Assembly: GCA_963777515.1 (NCBI GenBank)
Contig: CAVZQU010000017.1
Span: 62,001 to 126,000 of the forward strand
Reading direction: 5' to 3'
Source of the DNA: CAVSWT01 sp963777515
GTDB taxonomy: Bacteria > Bacteroidota > Ignavibacteria > Ignavibacteriales > Ignavibacteriaceae
Length of the DNA: 64,000 nt
The notes beneath the pieces are model-generated. The model had not been told where the DNA came from. It searched no databases and saw only the letters and a program-made list of their open reading frames with translations. This document shows, piece after piece, positions 55,370 through 64,000 of the stretch (positions are counted from its first letter, which is position 1; each line of letters begins with the position of its first letter). Position numbers and translations under genes: made by a program.

Positions 55370-56357
55370 CTAATTCCCAAATGGATTTATTCTATCTTCT
55401 TCAAAATAAGGACGGTAATTTTCATTTGCATCCATCTCCTGAACCCAGCCATTTTCGAGTCCATATTTTTCAAGAAGATTTACTGCTCTTGTATATTCCG
55501 AATAAGAAATTTTTCTATCTATTAAAATATTTGTATGCGCTTTATTGGTAGGATAATATTGAGCCATCAATGAAATATGAATTTGAGGATTAAGTTCTTT
55601 GCTAATAAATTTAAAAACATTTTCAGATTCAGCCAAGCCATTCGGCATTACAAGATGCCTAATAATTAATCCTCTAGCTACAACATCATTTTCAATTAAT
55701 AAATTACTTCCAACCTGCCGGTACATTTCTTTTATCGCTAGGCTTGCCTGATCAAAATAATCTTTAACTTTTGAAAATTCTCTTCCCTTCTTCATTCATT
55801 CCCCATTTGAAATCAGGCAAATAAATATCTATAACTCCATCATAAAGCTTTAACATTTCAACCGTATCATAGGCATTTGTGTTATAAATTATTGGAAGAT
55901 GAAGACCTTTCTCAGCAGCAATTTTTATAGCTTTTAATATTGCTGCAGAAAAATGCGTTGGCGAAACTAAGCCAATGCTATGGCAATTTTTATTTTGAAG
56001 CTCAATCATTATGTCAGCAAGCCGTTCATGCGTAACTTCGTTTTTTATTTCAGCTTTATAATTTTGGCTAATAATATAGTTTTGGCAGAAAACACATCGC
56101 AGATTGCAATTACCAAAAAATATATTTCCAACTCCATTTGTTCCGACTAATGCAGGTTCTTCACCAAAATGAGGAGTAAAAGATGAAACAACTGGAAGTG
56201 AACCGCTTTGGCAAACTCCAAATTCGCTATTAGTTCTATCAACCAAACAATTACGTGGACAGCTTGTACATGATTTTAAAATTTCTTCAGCAAGCTCAAT
56301 TCTTTTTTCAAATTCTCCTGATTTAAGCAATTTAATATAGGATGGAATGAAACTCAT
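55370..56357 (-). CDS. PflX-like radical SAM protein, one frame break
   Basis: About 328 residues; frame changes near 55785. An N-terminal Cys cluster (LKSCTSCPRNCLVDRTNSEF) precedes the radical SAM motif CNLRCVFCQNYIISQ, in the order of the COG1313 group (PflX). C-terminal part: VVARGLIIRHLVMPNGLAES and HISLMAQYYPTNKA. Related to pyruvate-formate-lyase activases, but its substrate is unknown. The genome thus has two such enzymes in this window (with 26609). Confidence 0.85.
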
Positions 56358-56418
56358 AAATTAAAATTCTTTAACATAATTATTATTACTGCGATTTAAT
56401 CTTTACAGTTATAATTTC

Positions 56419-57654
56419 TTATCTCTTACTTCTTACTTTCTTTTTTGGCTTGGCTTTAACAGCGTCCCATTTAGCAAGCGGATTTTCAATAGTTATTCTC
56501 CATAATCCTTTAGAAGAACCTACCCACATGTAAGTTCCATCGAAATATAATGCATGAATTTCAGAGGAACTTAAATCAGTTTTATTTAAATCAATCGGAG
56601 TTGAAATGCCGTTGAATCTATTTATAAGCACTATCCCCTGCCCATATTCTTTCTTTTCATTTCTATTAAAAGAATATAATGAAGCCCATATTACATTTCC
56701 TGTTCTCTGCATACTATAAACCCCGTTTGCAGGGAGTCCGCTTTGAGTTGAAATTTTATCCCAGCTAAACCTTCTGTCATACCTGTATATTCCGCCTAAG
56801 TTAAACTGGGGAGATTCTTTTGTAATGAATTCATCTGTTCCAAACCAAACATAATTGCCTTCACATAAAATTTGAGAAATAGAAACTGCATCACCGTCTT
56901 CCTGGAATCCCTTTTTTTTATTATTTATAAAATCCCATGCAGATTTATCTTTAATATTTTTTCTTTTATCATAAATATGCACCCCTGATTCTGTACCAAA
57001 CCAAACAAGGCTATCGCCATCCAACCCGATAGCAGTGATGTCATTTGTTTTTGCATCATTGTGTTTTGTTAAATCAAAATCAGTAAATCTGCGCCTTCGA
57101 ACATCAAGCATTGTTAAATTGATAAATCTTCCAATCCATAAATAATTTTTATAAGGATCATAAGTCAATGTCCTAATCCAATTGCCCATTTCACCGCCGG
57201 CAGCAAATTTTCTTTTTCTCCAATTATCTCTCTTTTTATCATAAGTATAAAGTCCATCATTTGACCCGGCCCAAACATAATTTTTGCTTGCTGCTATATT
57301 GCCGAAAAGGTCATTATCTATCTTTTTATTTTTTGACGAAAAATTTTCCCATTCATCATCTTTGTAAGAATACCGGAATATACCATCTCCATAAGTTGCC
57401 ACCCAAAGTTCGTCTCCTTCTTTAGTTATGCCAGAAATAAAAGAATCATCGAGATACAATTGAGATTCATTTTGTGCTGTTAATTTGATAGGAATAAGAA
57501 ATAGGATTATGAGAGCAACAAAGAAAAAATTATTTAGTAATAATCCAGCGTTATATTTGAAATCAGCACAAATAATTTTGAAGGGCCCATGAGCTTCCAT
57601 GGGCATGCTAATAGCTCTCTTTTTCAGAAGGAAATTTTGTGTTCTTAACATCAT
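56419..57654 (-). CDS. Secreted beta-propeller protein (two-component-regulator-propeller-like)
   Basis: 411 residues as read; the first 47 overlap panB and its hairpin, so the true start may be nearer the signal peptide (LLLNNFFFVALIILFLIPIK, cleaved near TAQ), perhaps a non-ATG codon. The body is repeated W/V-G-T/S-x-x-G-L/V blocks: ITKEGDELWVATYGDGIFRY, YVWAGSNDGLYTYD, SLVWFGTESGVHIYDK, YMWVGSSKGLWRI, as in sensor propellers of hybrid two-component systems. No kinase is fused. Ends in Lys/Arg-rich KPKKKVRSKR. Function unknown. Confidence 0.7.
   Translation of the reverse strand: MMLRTQNFLLKKRAISMPMEAHGPFKIICADFKYNAGLLLNNFFFVALIILFLIPIKLTAQNESQLYLDDSFISGITKEGDELWVATYGDGIFRYSYKDDEWENFSSKNKKIDNDLFGNIAASKNYVWAGSNDGLYTYDKKRDNWRKRKFAAGGEMGNWIRTLTYDPYKNYLWIGRFINLTMLDVRRRRFTDFDLTKHNDAKTNDITAIGLDGDSLVWFGTESGVHIYDKRKNIKDKSAWDFINNKKKGFQEDGDAVSISQILCEGNYVWFGTDEFITKESPQFNLGGIYRYDRRFSWDKISTQSGLPANGVYSMQRTGNVIWASLYSFNRNEKKEYGQGIVLINRFNGISTPIDLNKTDLSSSEIHALYFDGTYMWVGSSKGLWRITIENPLAKWDAVKAKPKKKVRSKR
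57585..57604 (-). terminator. Hairpin after panB
   Basis: GCCCATG-gaagct-CATGGGC directly follows the panB stop (57608) on the minus strand, with CCTTCAAAATTATTT behind. Weak T-run, so perhaps an attenuating hairpin; it lies in the doubtful N-terminus of the propeller gene. Confidence 0.45.
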
Positions 57655-58423
57655 TAATATAATTCTTCACGGCGTCTCTAATCCCCGCAGTAAGATTGCC
57701 ATAATTTCTTACAAACCGCGGATGAAAGTCTTCATTTAATCCAAGCATATCAGGAGTAACTAATATTTGTCCATCGCAATAAACTCCTGCCCCAATTCCA
57801 ATAGTAGGAATAGATATAGATTCCGATACCTGTTTCCCCAATATAGCCGGAATCTTTTCCAGCACGATTGCAAATGCACCGGCTTCTTCGATTACTTTTG
57901 CATCCTTTAAAATTTCATCAGCTTCTTCTTTTGTTCTGCCTCTTTCACGATAGCTTCCAAATTGATAAATGCTTTGAGGTGTTAAGCCTATATGTCCCAT
58001 GACAGGAATTCCTGCAGTTGTAATTTTTTTAATAGTTTCGGCAACACGTTCTCCGCCTTCGATTTTAACAGCGCCAGCATAAGTTTCTTTCATAATTCGG
58101 CCGGCGTTTCTAAATCCTTCATCAATGCTTAACTGGTAAGACATAAAAGGCATGTCAACAACCAGCATTGCGCGATTAACACCTTTGGCAACGGCTTTAG
58201 TGTGATATATCATTTCATCCATAGTAACCGGCAGAGTTGTATCGTTACCCTGAAAGACATTGCTCAAAGAATCTCCCACAAGAATAACATCAATTCCAGC
58301 CTGATCAAGAAGCTTCGCTGTTATAAAATCGTAAGCTGTAAGCGCAGAAATCTTTATTCCTTTCTTTTTAAGAAGCTGTAATGATTTAGTTGTAATTCTT
58401 TTTATCTGCTGTTCGGTGCTCAT
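57608..58423 (-). CDS. panB: 3-methyl-2-oxobutanoate hydroxymethyltransferase
   Basis: 271 residues. ISALTAYDFITAKLLDQAGI, DVILVGDSLSNVFQGNDTTL (Mg-binding Asp), VVDMPFMSYQLS, VKIEGGERVAETIKKI and MGHIGLTPQSIYQFG are textbook PanB. It adds a one-carbon unit from methylene-tetrahydrofolate to alpha-ketoisovalerate in pantothenate/CoA synthesis. Starts 6 nt after the lipoate-ligase-like gene. Intact. Confidence 0.96.
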   Translation of the reverse strand: MSTEQQIKRITTKSLQLLKKKGIKISALTAYDFITAKLLDQAGIDVILVGDSLSNVFQGNDTTLPVTMDEMIYHTKAVAKGVNRAMLVVDMPFMSYQLSIDEGFRNAGRIMKETYAGAVKIEGGERVAETIKKITTAGIPVMGHIGLTPQSIYQFGSYRERGRTKEEADEILKDAKVIEEAGAFAIVLEKIPAILGKQVSESISIPTIGIGAGVYCDGQILVTPDMLGLNEDFHPRFVRNYGNLTAGIRDAVKNYINDVKNTKFPSEKESY

Positions 58424-58429
58424 ATTATT

Positions 58430-59197
58430 TTAAATGATATTTTCTGTATTAAAAATTCCTTCTTGAGAAACATGATCCATTTTAACATTAAAATATTTTT
58501 CAAAACCTACATATAATGAAGATAAAAGTCTATCATAATCAATTGGTTCATTCAAAATTGATTTAAGATCAATCGTATTGGAATCTAATTTTTCTTTGAC
58601 TTCATTTAACTTATTTTCATCAAAATTAAGATAATCCACAATTCTTTTATGATAGTCCCCGCACAAAATAGAACCGTGCTGCAAAACAACATTTCCCATC
58701 TTTCTTTGCGCACTCCCAACAAGTTTCTGGCCATTATAATTAATTTCATTCTTTGCTGAAACTGCAAAACAAATTGAGTTAGCTTGATTCTTATATAAAG
58801 AAGAAAAATCAGCCTGCTTTTTTTCAAGCTCAATTTCTGTTAAACGATTGTCGTATATTTTTAATGATTTATAAATTGCCTTATTAATTTCATAATAAAT
58901 TGTTTTGGGAGAAAAATTAATATCAACAGGCATAATAACTGAATAAGTTAACTCTTCAGCATGAAGGATTGCTCGTCCGCCAGTAGGGCGCTTAACAACA
59001 TCAATATTATCTTCAGCTGCTTTATTTAATTTTATTTCTTCAAAACTTTGGTTAGCCCCCAAAGAAATGGAATATGGCTTCCATCTGTAAAGTCTGAAAT
59101 ATACGTTGTATGGCAAATAATTTTTTGCAAGATAAATATCAAAGTCCATATTGAATGAACCTGAATTAAATCCGCTGTTTATGAAATGCCAATTCAT
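58430..59197 (-). CDS. Lipoate-protein ligase / LipM-like octanoyltransferase
   Basis: 255 residues with a BPL/LplA fold: YRWKPYSISLGANQSFEEIK, VVKRPTGGRAILHAEELTYS (substrate loop) and INYNGQKLVGSAQRKMGNVV (adenylate/acyl site Lys). A Cys in NSICFAVSAKNEI lies where LipM-type octanoyltransferases have their acyl-carrying Cys. It moves octanoyl or lipoyl groups to lipoyl domains. I cannot decide between ligase and transferase. The start overlaps the lpxA stop by 4 nt. Confidence 0.82.
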   Translation of the reverse strand: MNWHFINSGFNSGSFNMDFDIYLAKNYLPYNVYFRLYRWKPYSISLGANQSFEEIKLNKAAEDNIDVVKRPTGGRAILHAEELTYSVIMPVDINFSPKTIYYEINKAIYKSLKIYDNRLTEIELEKKQADFSSLYKNQANSICFAVSAKNEINYNGQKLVGSAQRKMGNVVLQHGSILCGDYHKRIVDYLNFDENKLNEVKEKLDSNTIDLKSILNEPIDYDRLLSSLYVGFEKYFNVKMDHVSQEGIFNTENII

Positions 59198-59970
59198 TTT
59201 CTGATTATACCACGATCACTTTTATTAATAAATTGAAGAACATTCTGTGCATAAAAATTATCGTTATAATCCTCTGCTATTTTATCTCTTGCTTTAGTGA
59301 ATGTCAAACCCGAACTATAAAGTATATTGTAAATATCTTTCAACGTAGCAATTGCTTCTTTAGGAAAACCTCTTCTTCTTAAGCCAACCGAATTAAGCCC
59401 TTCAAATCGGATAGGATATCCGCTGGCAAGTACATATGGAGGAATATCTGATGAAACTAATTTGCAGGCGCCAACCATTGAATATTGTCCAACTTTAGAA
59501 AATTGATGAACACCTGTTAGTCCCCCAACAATAACGTGGTGTTCAATTGTAGAATGGCCGGCAACTTGAACTCCATTAGATAAAATTACCTCATCACCAA
59601 TTTCACAATCATGTGCAATGTGTGCATAAGCCATTATCAAGCAATTCTTACCAACATGAGTTGCACCACCTTCGGATGTCCCTCTATGTAATGTTGCACA
59701 TTCTCTTATTGTGGTATCGCTGCCAATATGAAGATATGATTTTTCGTTATTGAATTTTAAATCCTGTGGCACATTTGATATTGATGCCGCTTGAAAAATT
59801 TTAACGCGGTCCGAAATTCTCGCTCCATCATAAATACATGCATGGGGACCAATTGAGCAATCATTTCCTATCTCCACATCATCTTCTATTATAGCGTAGG
59901 GGCCTACAACTATGTTATCCCCTAATTTTGCTTTTGAGCTTACAATTGCAGTTGAATGAATATTATTCAT
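59194..59970 (-). CDS. lpxA: Acyl-ACP–UDP-N-acetylglucosamine O-acyltransferase
   Basis: 258 residues, left-handed beta-helix with many hexapeptide repeats (AIVSSKAKLGDNIVVGPYAI). IMAYAHIAHDCEIGDEVILS carries the catalytic His, followed by GVHQFSKVGQYSMVGA and the C-terminal helices (AIATLKDIYNILYSSGLTF). It carries out the first step of lipid A synthesis. Follows lpxC-fabZ by 12 nt. Intact. Confidence 0.96.
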   Translation of the reverse strand: MNNIHSTAIVSSKAKLGDNIVVGPYAIIEDDVEIGNDCSIGPHACIYDGARISDRVKIFQAASISNVPQDLKFNNEKSYLHIGSDTTIRECATLHRGTSEGGATHVGKNCLIMAYAHIAHDCEIGDEVILSNGVQVAGHSTIEHHVIVGGLTGVHQFSKVGQYSMVGACKLVSSDIPPYVLASGYPIRFEGLNSVGLRRRGFPKEAIATLKDIYNILYSSGLTFTKARDKIAEDYNDNFYAQNVLQFINKSDRGIIRK

Positions 59971-59982
59971 TTAAAATTTTTT

Positions 59983-61396
59983 CTATTCTTTTGAGCTTGA
60001 TTCCCTATCAACTATACCTGCCATAAATTCTCCTTCGGCAACAAGGTTATTATCTACATAAGCCTTTCCTGTAAACACCATTACTTTACTTTTTTTATTA
60101 GTCAATTCAATTTCAAGGATAAAGCTGATCACCGGGGACAACAGGTTTTCTAAATTTAGCATTATTGATTTGCATAAAGTAAACAAGTTTTTCTTCCGGA
60201 TTTAGAAATGAATTAAGAAGTAATGCGCCTCCAGCTTGAGCTAATGCTTCAAGTATTAATACACCTGGCATAACCGGCTGCCCGGGAAAATGGCCCTGGA
60301 AAAATGGTTCATTAATTGAAACAGATTTAACGCCAATAACTTTTTTATCCAATTCTAGATGAATAATTTTATCAACTAATAAAAACGGATACCTATGAGG
60401 CAAGATTCTCTGAATAGCAGCCGTATCAAAAACAATTCCTTCTTTTTTAACAAATTGAAATTTCTTTACTAATTTTTTCTGCTGATATAATTTTCTTACT
60501 TGTTTAGCAAATTCAACATTTGCTCTATGCCCTGGCCTTGCGGCTAATATTTGTGCTTTTATTGGAGCACCTATTAAAGCAAGATCACCAATCAAATCAA
60601 GCAGCTTATGACGAACAGGTTCATTTTTATATCGAAGCTCTTTATTATTTAAAATTCCATTTGTCCCAATTGAAATATCTTTTTTAATTTTCAATTTACT
60701 TTTAAGAGATGCAAGCTCTTCATTAGTTGCCTTTTTATCAATAATTACAACCGCATTATCTATATCTCCGCCTTTTATTAATCCGCTGTCAGCCAGCTCT
60801 TCTACTTCACTTAAAAAACAAAAAGTTCTTGCCGGAGCAAATTCAGTTACAAATTCTTTTTCAAGATCAAAAAGTCCGGTGTGCTGACTGCCAAGTGCTG
60901 GATTTTGATAATCAACCATGACAGTTACTCTATAACCGTCAAGCGGCAAAGCTACAATATCAATCTGTTTTTCATCTTCATGAAAGACAACAGTCTCATC
61001 AATTATCAAATAATCTTTAGGTGCATCCTGCTGAACTAATCCGGCTTCTGTTAATTTTTCTACATAAGAAATAGCGCTCCCGTCGATTACCGGCGGCTCT
61101 ATCCCATCAAGCTCTATTATTAAGTTATCGATTTGAAGCCCAACTACTGCGGCTAAAACATGTTCTACGGTATGAACTTTTGCTTCCCCAATTCCAAGAG
61201 TTGTTCCTCTTGAAATATCAACTACGTTATCAGCTACTGCAATTATTTCAGGATTCCCCCCAAGGTCAGTCCGAACAAATCTAATCCCATAATTTTCTTT
61301 AGCGGGTTTAAAGGTCATTGTACATGAAGTCCCGGTATGCAAGCCAATTCCAGATAACGAAACTGACTTTTCTATAGTTCTTTGTAACTCTAACAT
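59983..61396 (-). CDS. lpxC/fabZ: Bifunctional LpxC deacetylase / FabZ dehydratase fusion, one frame break
   Basis: About 465 residues; frame changes near 60125. Residues 1-300 are LpxC: HTVEHVLAAVVGLQIDNLII (Zn His), RHKLLDLIGDLALIGAPIKA (Zn His and Asp). Residues 310-465 are FabZ: AIQRILPHRYPFLLVDKII (catalytic His), FFQGHFPGQPVMPGVLILEA (catalytic Glu), then LILEIELTNKKSKVMVFTGK. The fusion is a hallmark of Bacteroidota-related bacteria and joins lipid A deacetylation and 3-hydroxyacyl dehydration, enzymes that compete for hydroxyacyl-ACP. The break is in the FabZ part and almost surely an artefact. Confidence 0.95.
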
Positions 61397-61538
61397 CTTG
61401 TAATCCAGATTATGTTATACTTTTGCTTTTTTTGAATAAAAATGAATGTCAAAATAGCAAGATGAGTTATGAAATACAATCATTTACTTGTTGTTACGAG
61501 GGAGTATGGATTGTTAAACGTCGGCATTAATGAGGGAA

Positions 61539-62592
61539 TCATTTAGTGTTGTTTAATTTTAATTCTTCCTGAAGAGCTTTGACCTGCTCTTCAAGCTGCT
61601 TAATCTTTTCTGCATACTGAGGTAAGTTTCTAATGTGAGCTTCCTGCCGAAGCGCTACACTAAATTCTTTTGCAGGTGAACCAAAATATTTTCCGGGCTT
61701 GGGAATACCTTTAGATACTCCTGATTGAGCAATTAATATAACATTATCTGCAACTTCAATATGGCCTATTAAACCTGTTTGACCGAGAAGAATACAATGA
61801 GCGCCTATTTTTGTACTTCCGGAAATTCCGCATTGAGATGAAATAACAGTATCTTCACCAACCTGAACATTATGCGCAATCTGTACTAGGTTATCTATCT
61901 TAACCCCACGCTTAATTACTGTTGAACCTAAAGCAGCTCTATCAACAGATACATTAGAACCTAATTCTACATCATCTTCTATTACTACATTTCCTATTTG
62001 AGGGATTTTATGGTAGACTCCTTTTTCATCTGTAAAAAATCCAAAACCATCTGAACCAATAACAGTATTGGGATGAATTATAACACGCTTACCTATTTTA
62101 CATTCTTCTCTTATGCTGACATTCTGAAAGATTAAAGTATCGTCTCCAATTTCTACATTATTAAGCAAAACAGTATTGTGGAACAGCTTTACATTGTTTC
62201 CGATCTTGCAGCCTTCAGATAGAACTACATTTTTTCCTATTGAAACATTTTCTCCAATTACTGCTGAAGGATGAATAAAAGCAGATTTATCAATACCTTC
62301 TAATTTAAATGCAGGGAGAGAAATATTTTATTACGACTTTGTAAAAAGCTTTTGAAGGATCATCAACTTCAATGTAAGAAATGTCGTCTCTTGTTTTTTT
62401 GAAACCTTCTTTTACTAAAACAGCCGAGGCTTTTGTTGTAGAAAAATATTTTTGATAAGAAGGATGATATAGAAAGGTAATATCACCTGGTTCTGCTTCT
62501 TCAATCTTGCCTGGTTTTATTATTTCTAAATTTTCATTACCGGATACTCTTCCATTTATAAAACCGGCAATATCTTTTAATAAAATCTTCAT
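61539..62592 (-). CDS. lpxD: UDP-3-O-acylglucosamine N-acyltransferase, one frame break
   Basis: About 350 residues; frame changes near 62320 (after VVIKYFSP). The N-terminal domain binds the uridine (KILLKDIAGFINGRVSGNEN; GDITFLYHPSYQKYF). A beta-helix of hexapeptide repeats follows (FIHPSAVIGENVSIGKNVV ... VIHPNTVIGSDGFGFFTDEK), with the catalytic His in DNLVQIAHNVQVGEDT, and it ends in a coiled coil (EKIKQLEEQVKALQEELKLN). It carries out the third step of lipid A synthesis. Stop lies 142 nt before lpxC. Confidence 0.94.
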
Positions 62593-62603
62593 TAAAGAAT
62601 GCG

Positions 62604-63119
62604 TTATAATTTTAATTTATCCATTACCTTCGGGGTAATATCATATTCGTCTTTTGCGTATAGCAACATTACGTCACCGCTTTTATCAAAAACAAAATCA
62701 AGGTCTTCTTCTTTTGCAACTTCCTGGATGGCATTAAATACTTTGTTCTGTACCGGTTTCATCAATTCATCCTGCTTTTGAAAAACTTCCCCGTTGGTTC
62801 CGAATTTTTTCTCCCGGTAATTTGTTACATCCTGCTCAAGCTTAACCAGATCTGCTTCAGTTTCTGCCCTGGTTTGATCGGTCATAATAAGTTTTCTTTT
62901 ATCGTAATCGTCGTACTTTGTTTTCCATTTATTTTCAAGATTAGATAATTCGGTTTGCCACTCTTGAACAAGCTGATTCAACTTTTGTTTTGCATCTTGT
63001 GCATCGGGCAGATTATCCATTATCGCATCGGAATCTACATAGCCTATTTTCAGCTGAGCAAAAGTAAACCCGCTAAATAATGTCAATAAAATAACGAGGG
63101 ACAATATAATTTTTTTCAT
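62604..63119 (-). CDS. skp: Skp/OmpH periplasmic chaperone, copy 2
   Basis: 171 residues. Signal peptide MKKIILSLVILLTLFSGFTF, cleaved before QLKIGYVDSDAIM. Long helical arms (DAKQKLNQLVQEWQTELSNL) and the final KEEDLDFVFDKSGDVMLLYA are typical of OmpH/Skp. It holds outer membrane proteins on the way to BamA. Similar along the whole length to the next gene, so a tandem duplication. Intact. Confidence 0.92.
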   Translation of the reverse strand: MKKIILSLVILLTLFSGFTFAQLKIGYVDSDAIMDNLPDAQDAKQKLNQLVQEWQTELSNLENKWKTKYDDYDKRKLIMTDQTRAETEADLVKLEQDVTNYREKKFGTNGEVFQKQDELMKPVQNKVFNAIQEVAKEEDLDFVFDKSGDVMLLYAKDEYDITPKVMDKLKL

Positions 63120-63247
63120 TTCAACTCCAATTATCTGTACTAAAACTTAAATAATTAAATAGTAAAAAAATCAATAATACCCTCATAAAAAATATGGTTC
63201 CCTCAAATTAATAAGAGAACCTATAAATAACTTTTAAACCTAAGTGT

Positions 63248-63775
63248 TTATTTGCCTCTGTTTAACTTATCGAGAACTTTATAAGTGATATCAAAAGCTG
63301 AGTCTGCGTATAATAATATTATATCACCGCTTTTATCAAAAACAAATTGCATATCTTCTTCTTTAGCAACTTCTTGTATTGCTTTATAGATTTTTTTCTT
63401 TATAGGACTAAAAATCTCGTCTTGTTTTTTATAAATCTCGCCAGTCTGTTGAGCAAATTTTTGTTTTTGGAAATCTCTTATTTTTTGTTCTTGCTGAATG
63501 ATTGCCTGCTGTGCACTTAATTTTTTATCTTCAGGCATTGTATTTTCCTGCTTTTTATAATCATTCAATGAACCTTGGTATGCTTGAGTCATACTGTCAA
63601 GCTGATTAGACCATTTGTTAGTTAAAGCATCAAGATCGCCCTGAGCTTTAATTGCTTCAGGAAATTGAGTTAAGATTACCTGCGAATCAACATAACCTAA
63701 TTTTTGTTTTGTCTGCGCTTGTAGTATAACAGCTGCAAATAAGAATGCAGCAAGAACTAATAGATATTTTTTCAC
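63248..63775 (-). CDS. skp: Skp/OmpH periplasmic chaperone, copy 1
   Basis: 175 residues. Signal peptide MKKYLLVLAAFLFAAVILQA, then QKLGYVDSQVILTQFPEAIK, a helix-rich middle (QQAIIQQEQKIRDFQKQKFA) and KEEDMQFVFDKSGDIILLYA. It shares the terminal block almost exactly with the second copy. Located 40 nt after bamA, the usual place. Intact. Confidence 0.92.
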   Translation of the reverse strand: MKKYLLVLAAFLFAAVILQAQTKQKLGYVDSQVILTQFPEAIKAQGDLDALTNKWSNQLDSMTQAYQGSLNDYKKQENTMPEDKKLSAQQAIIQQEQKIRDFQKQKFAQQTGEIYKKQDEIFSPIKKKIYKAIQEVAKEEDMQFVFDKSGDIILLYADSAFDITYKVLDKLNRGK

Positions 63776-63814
63776 AATTATTACCTCTGTGATTTATTAT
63801 TATTAAAGAAAATA

Positions 63815-64000
63815 TTAGAATCCTTTACCAAATTGAAAATGGAAAAGCCAAGTTGGATCCTTGCCATTGACAGCTTTTCTATCAAATCCATACCCCAAAT
63901 CAAAGCCAATTAATCCAATAGGATTAATTAATATTCTGGCACCAACACCAACCGAACGCCTTAAATCAAAAATATCCGAAGACTCGAAACTATTAAAAAC
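63815..64000 (-). CDS. bamA: BamA outer membrane assembly factor, C-terminal end only
   Basis: The last 61 or so codons of an Omp85 barrel: RRSVGVGARILINPIGLIGF, DLGYGFDRK and WLFHFQFGKGF with terminal Phe and stop at 63815-63817. The RRSVGVGARI-x-x-P-x-G block is conserved before the last strands of BamA. With two skp genes, lpxD and lpxC-fabZ downstream this is the standard envelope cluster. The start lies beyond the window. Confidence 0.88.
   Translation of the reverse strand, partial: VFNSFESSDIFDLRRSVGVGARILINPIGLIGFDLGYGFDRKAVNGKDPTWLFHFQFGKGF

Noticed and set aside
1..64000. CRISPR arrays, tRNA or rRNA genes
   Set aside because: No series of spaced direct repeats, no cloverleaf with a GTTCGA-type arm in the spacers, and no rRNA-like sequence were noticed.

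Overview
The window looks like a chromosomal segment of an AT-rich (roughly one-third GC by eye), diderm bacterium of the Bacteroidota/Ignavibacteriota (FCB) group, most probably an Ignavibacteria-like organism. Signs are the LpxC-FabZ fusion, a GldC homologue, a family S46 dipeptidyl-peptidase, a DUF2911 protein, a type-I heptose pathway split into HldA-like and HldE-like genes, and Bacteroidota-style promoters (TTG, about 20 nt, TAnnTTTG). The genus assignment is inference.

A dominant property of this sequence is single-base frame breaks. About thirty breaks occur in otherwise well conserved genes, many of them essential (rplI, ssb, prs, pyk, rnr, tamB, lpxD, lpxC-fabZ). The pieces overlap and rejoin into full-length proteins, so uncorrected (long-read-like) sequencing indels are much more likely than gene decay. 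I therefore give such genes as one CDS over their whole span and say where the frame changes.

Layout. (1) 1-5.2 kb: a peptidoglycan-recycling group (AmpG-like permease, active serine hydrolase, GH3 hexosaminidase fused to a beta-lactamase-like domain that has lost its catalytic motifs) and a YciI protein. (2) 5.3-14.1 kb: PspC protein, PQQ-type sugar dehydrogenase lipoprotein, GIY-YIG protein, cytochrome bd oxidase (cydAB), gldC, a nuclease, a small outer membrane protein and an S46 peptidase, interspersed with several families of palindromic repeats. (3) 14.7-17.7 kb: a tight three-gene operon of unknown function (Cys/Trp-rich 780-aa protein, DUF1360 membrane protein, small MCCG protein). 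(4) 17.9-31.7 kb: metabolic and housekeeping genes (phosphomannomutase, class V aminotransferase, Lon-like protease, pyruvate kinase, creatininase-family hydrolase, AmmeMemoRadiSam enzyme, GH20, SDR, YciO). (5) 31.9-38.4 kb: rpmB, then the rpsF-ssb-rpsR-rplI operon preceded by hppA, pth, rplY and prs. (6) 38.5-42.1 kb: a self-contained IS1595-type transposon with imperfect terminal inverted repeats, flanking 11-bp direct repeats and several passenger genes, inserted directly upstream of the prs promoter. (7) 42.2-57.7 kb: lipoprotein, FmdB, a large metalloprotease-propeller-barrel fusion, RNase R, TamB, heptose genes, a PflX-like radical SAM enzyme and a propeller protein. (8) 57.6-64 kb: panB, a lipoate ligase-like gene and the envelope cluster lpxA, lpxC-fabZ, lpxD, two skp/ompH paralogues and the end of bamA.

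The strongest candidates for something undescribed are the passenger module of the transposon (a W-ALEYIT-NPVP protein, a DUF7689-like protein and a 47-aa Lys-rich protein), the three-gene DUF1360 operon, and the GH3 enzyme with a degenerate beta-lactamase domain next to an active paralogue. I found no rRNA, no tRNA and no CRISPR array.
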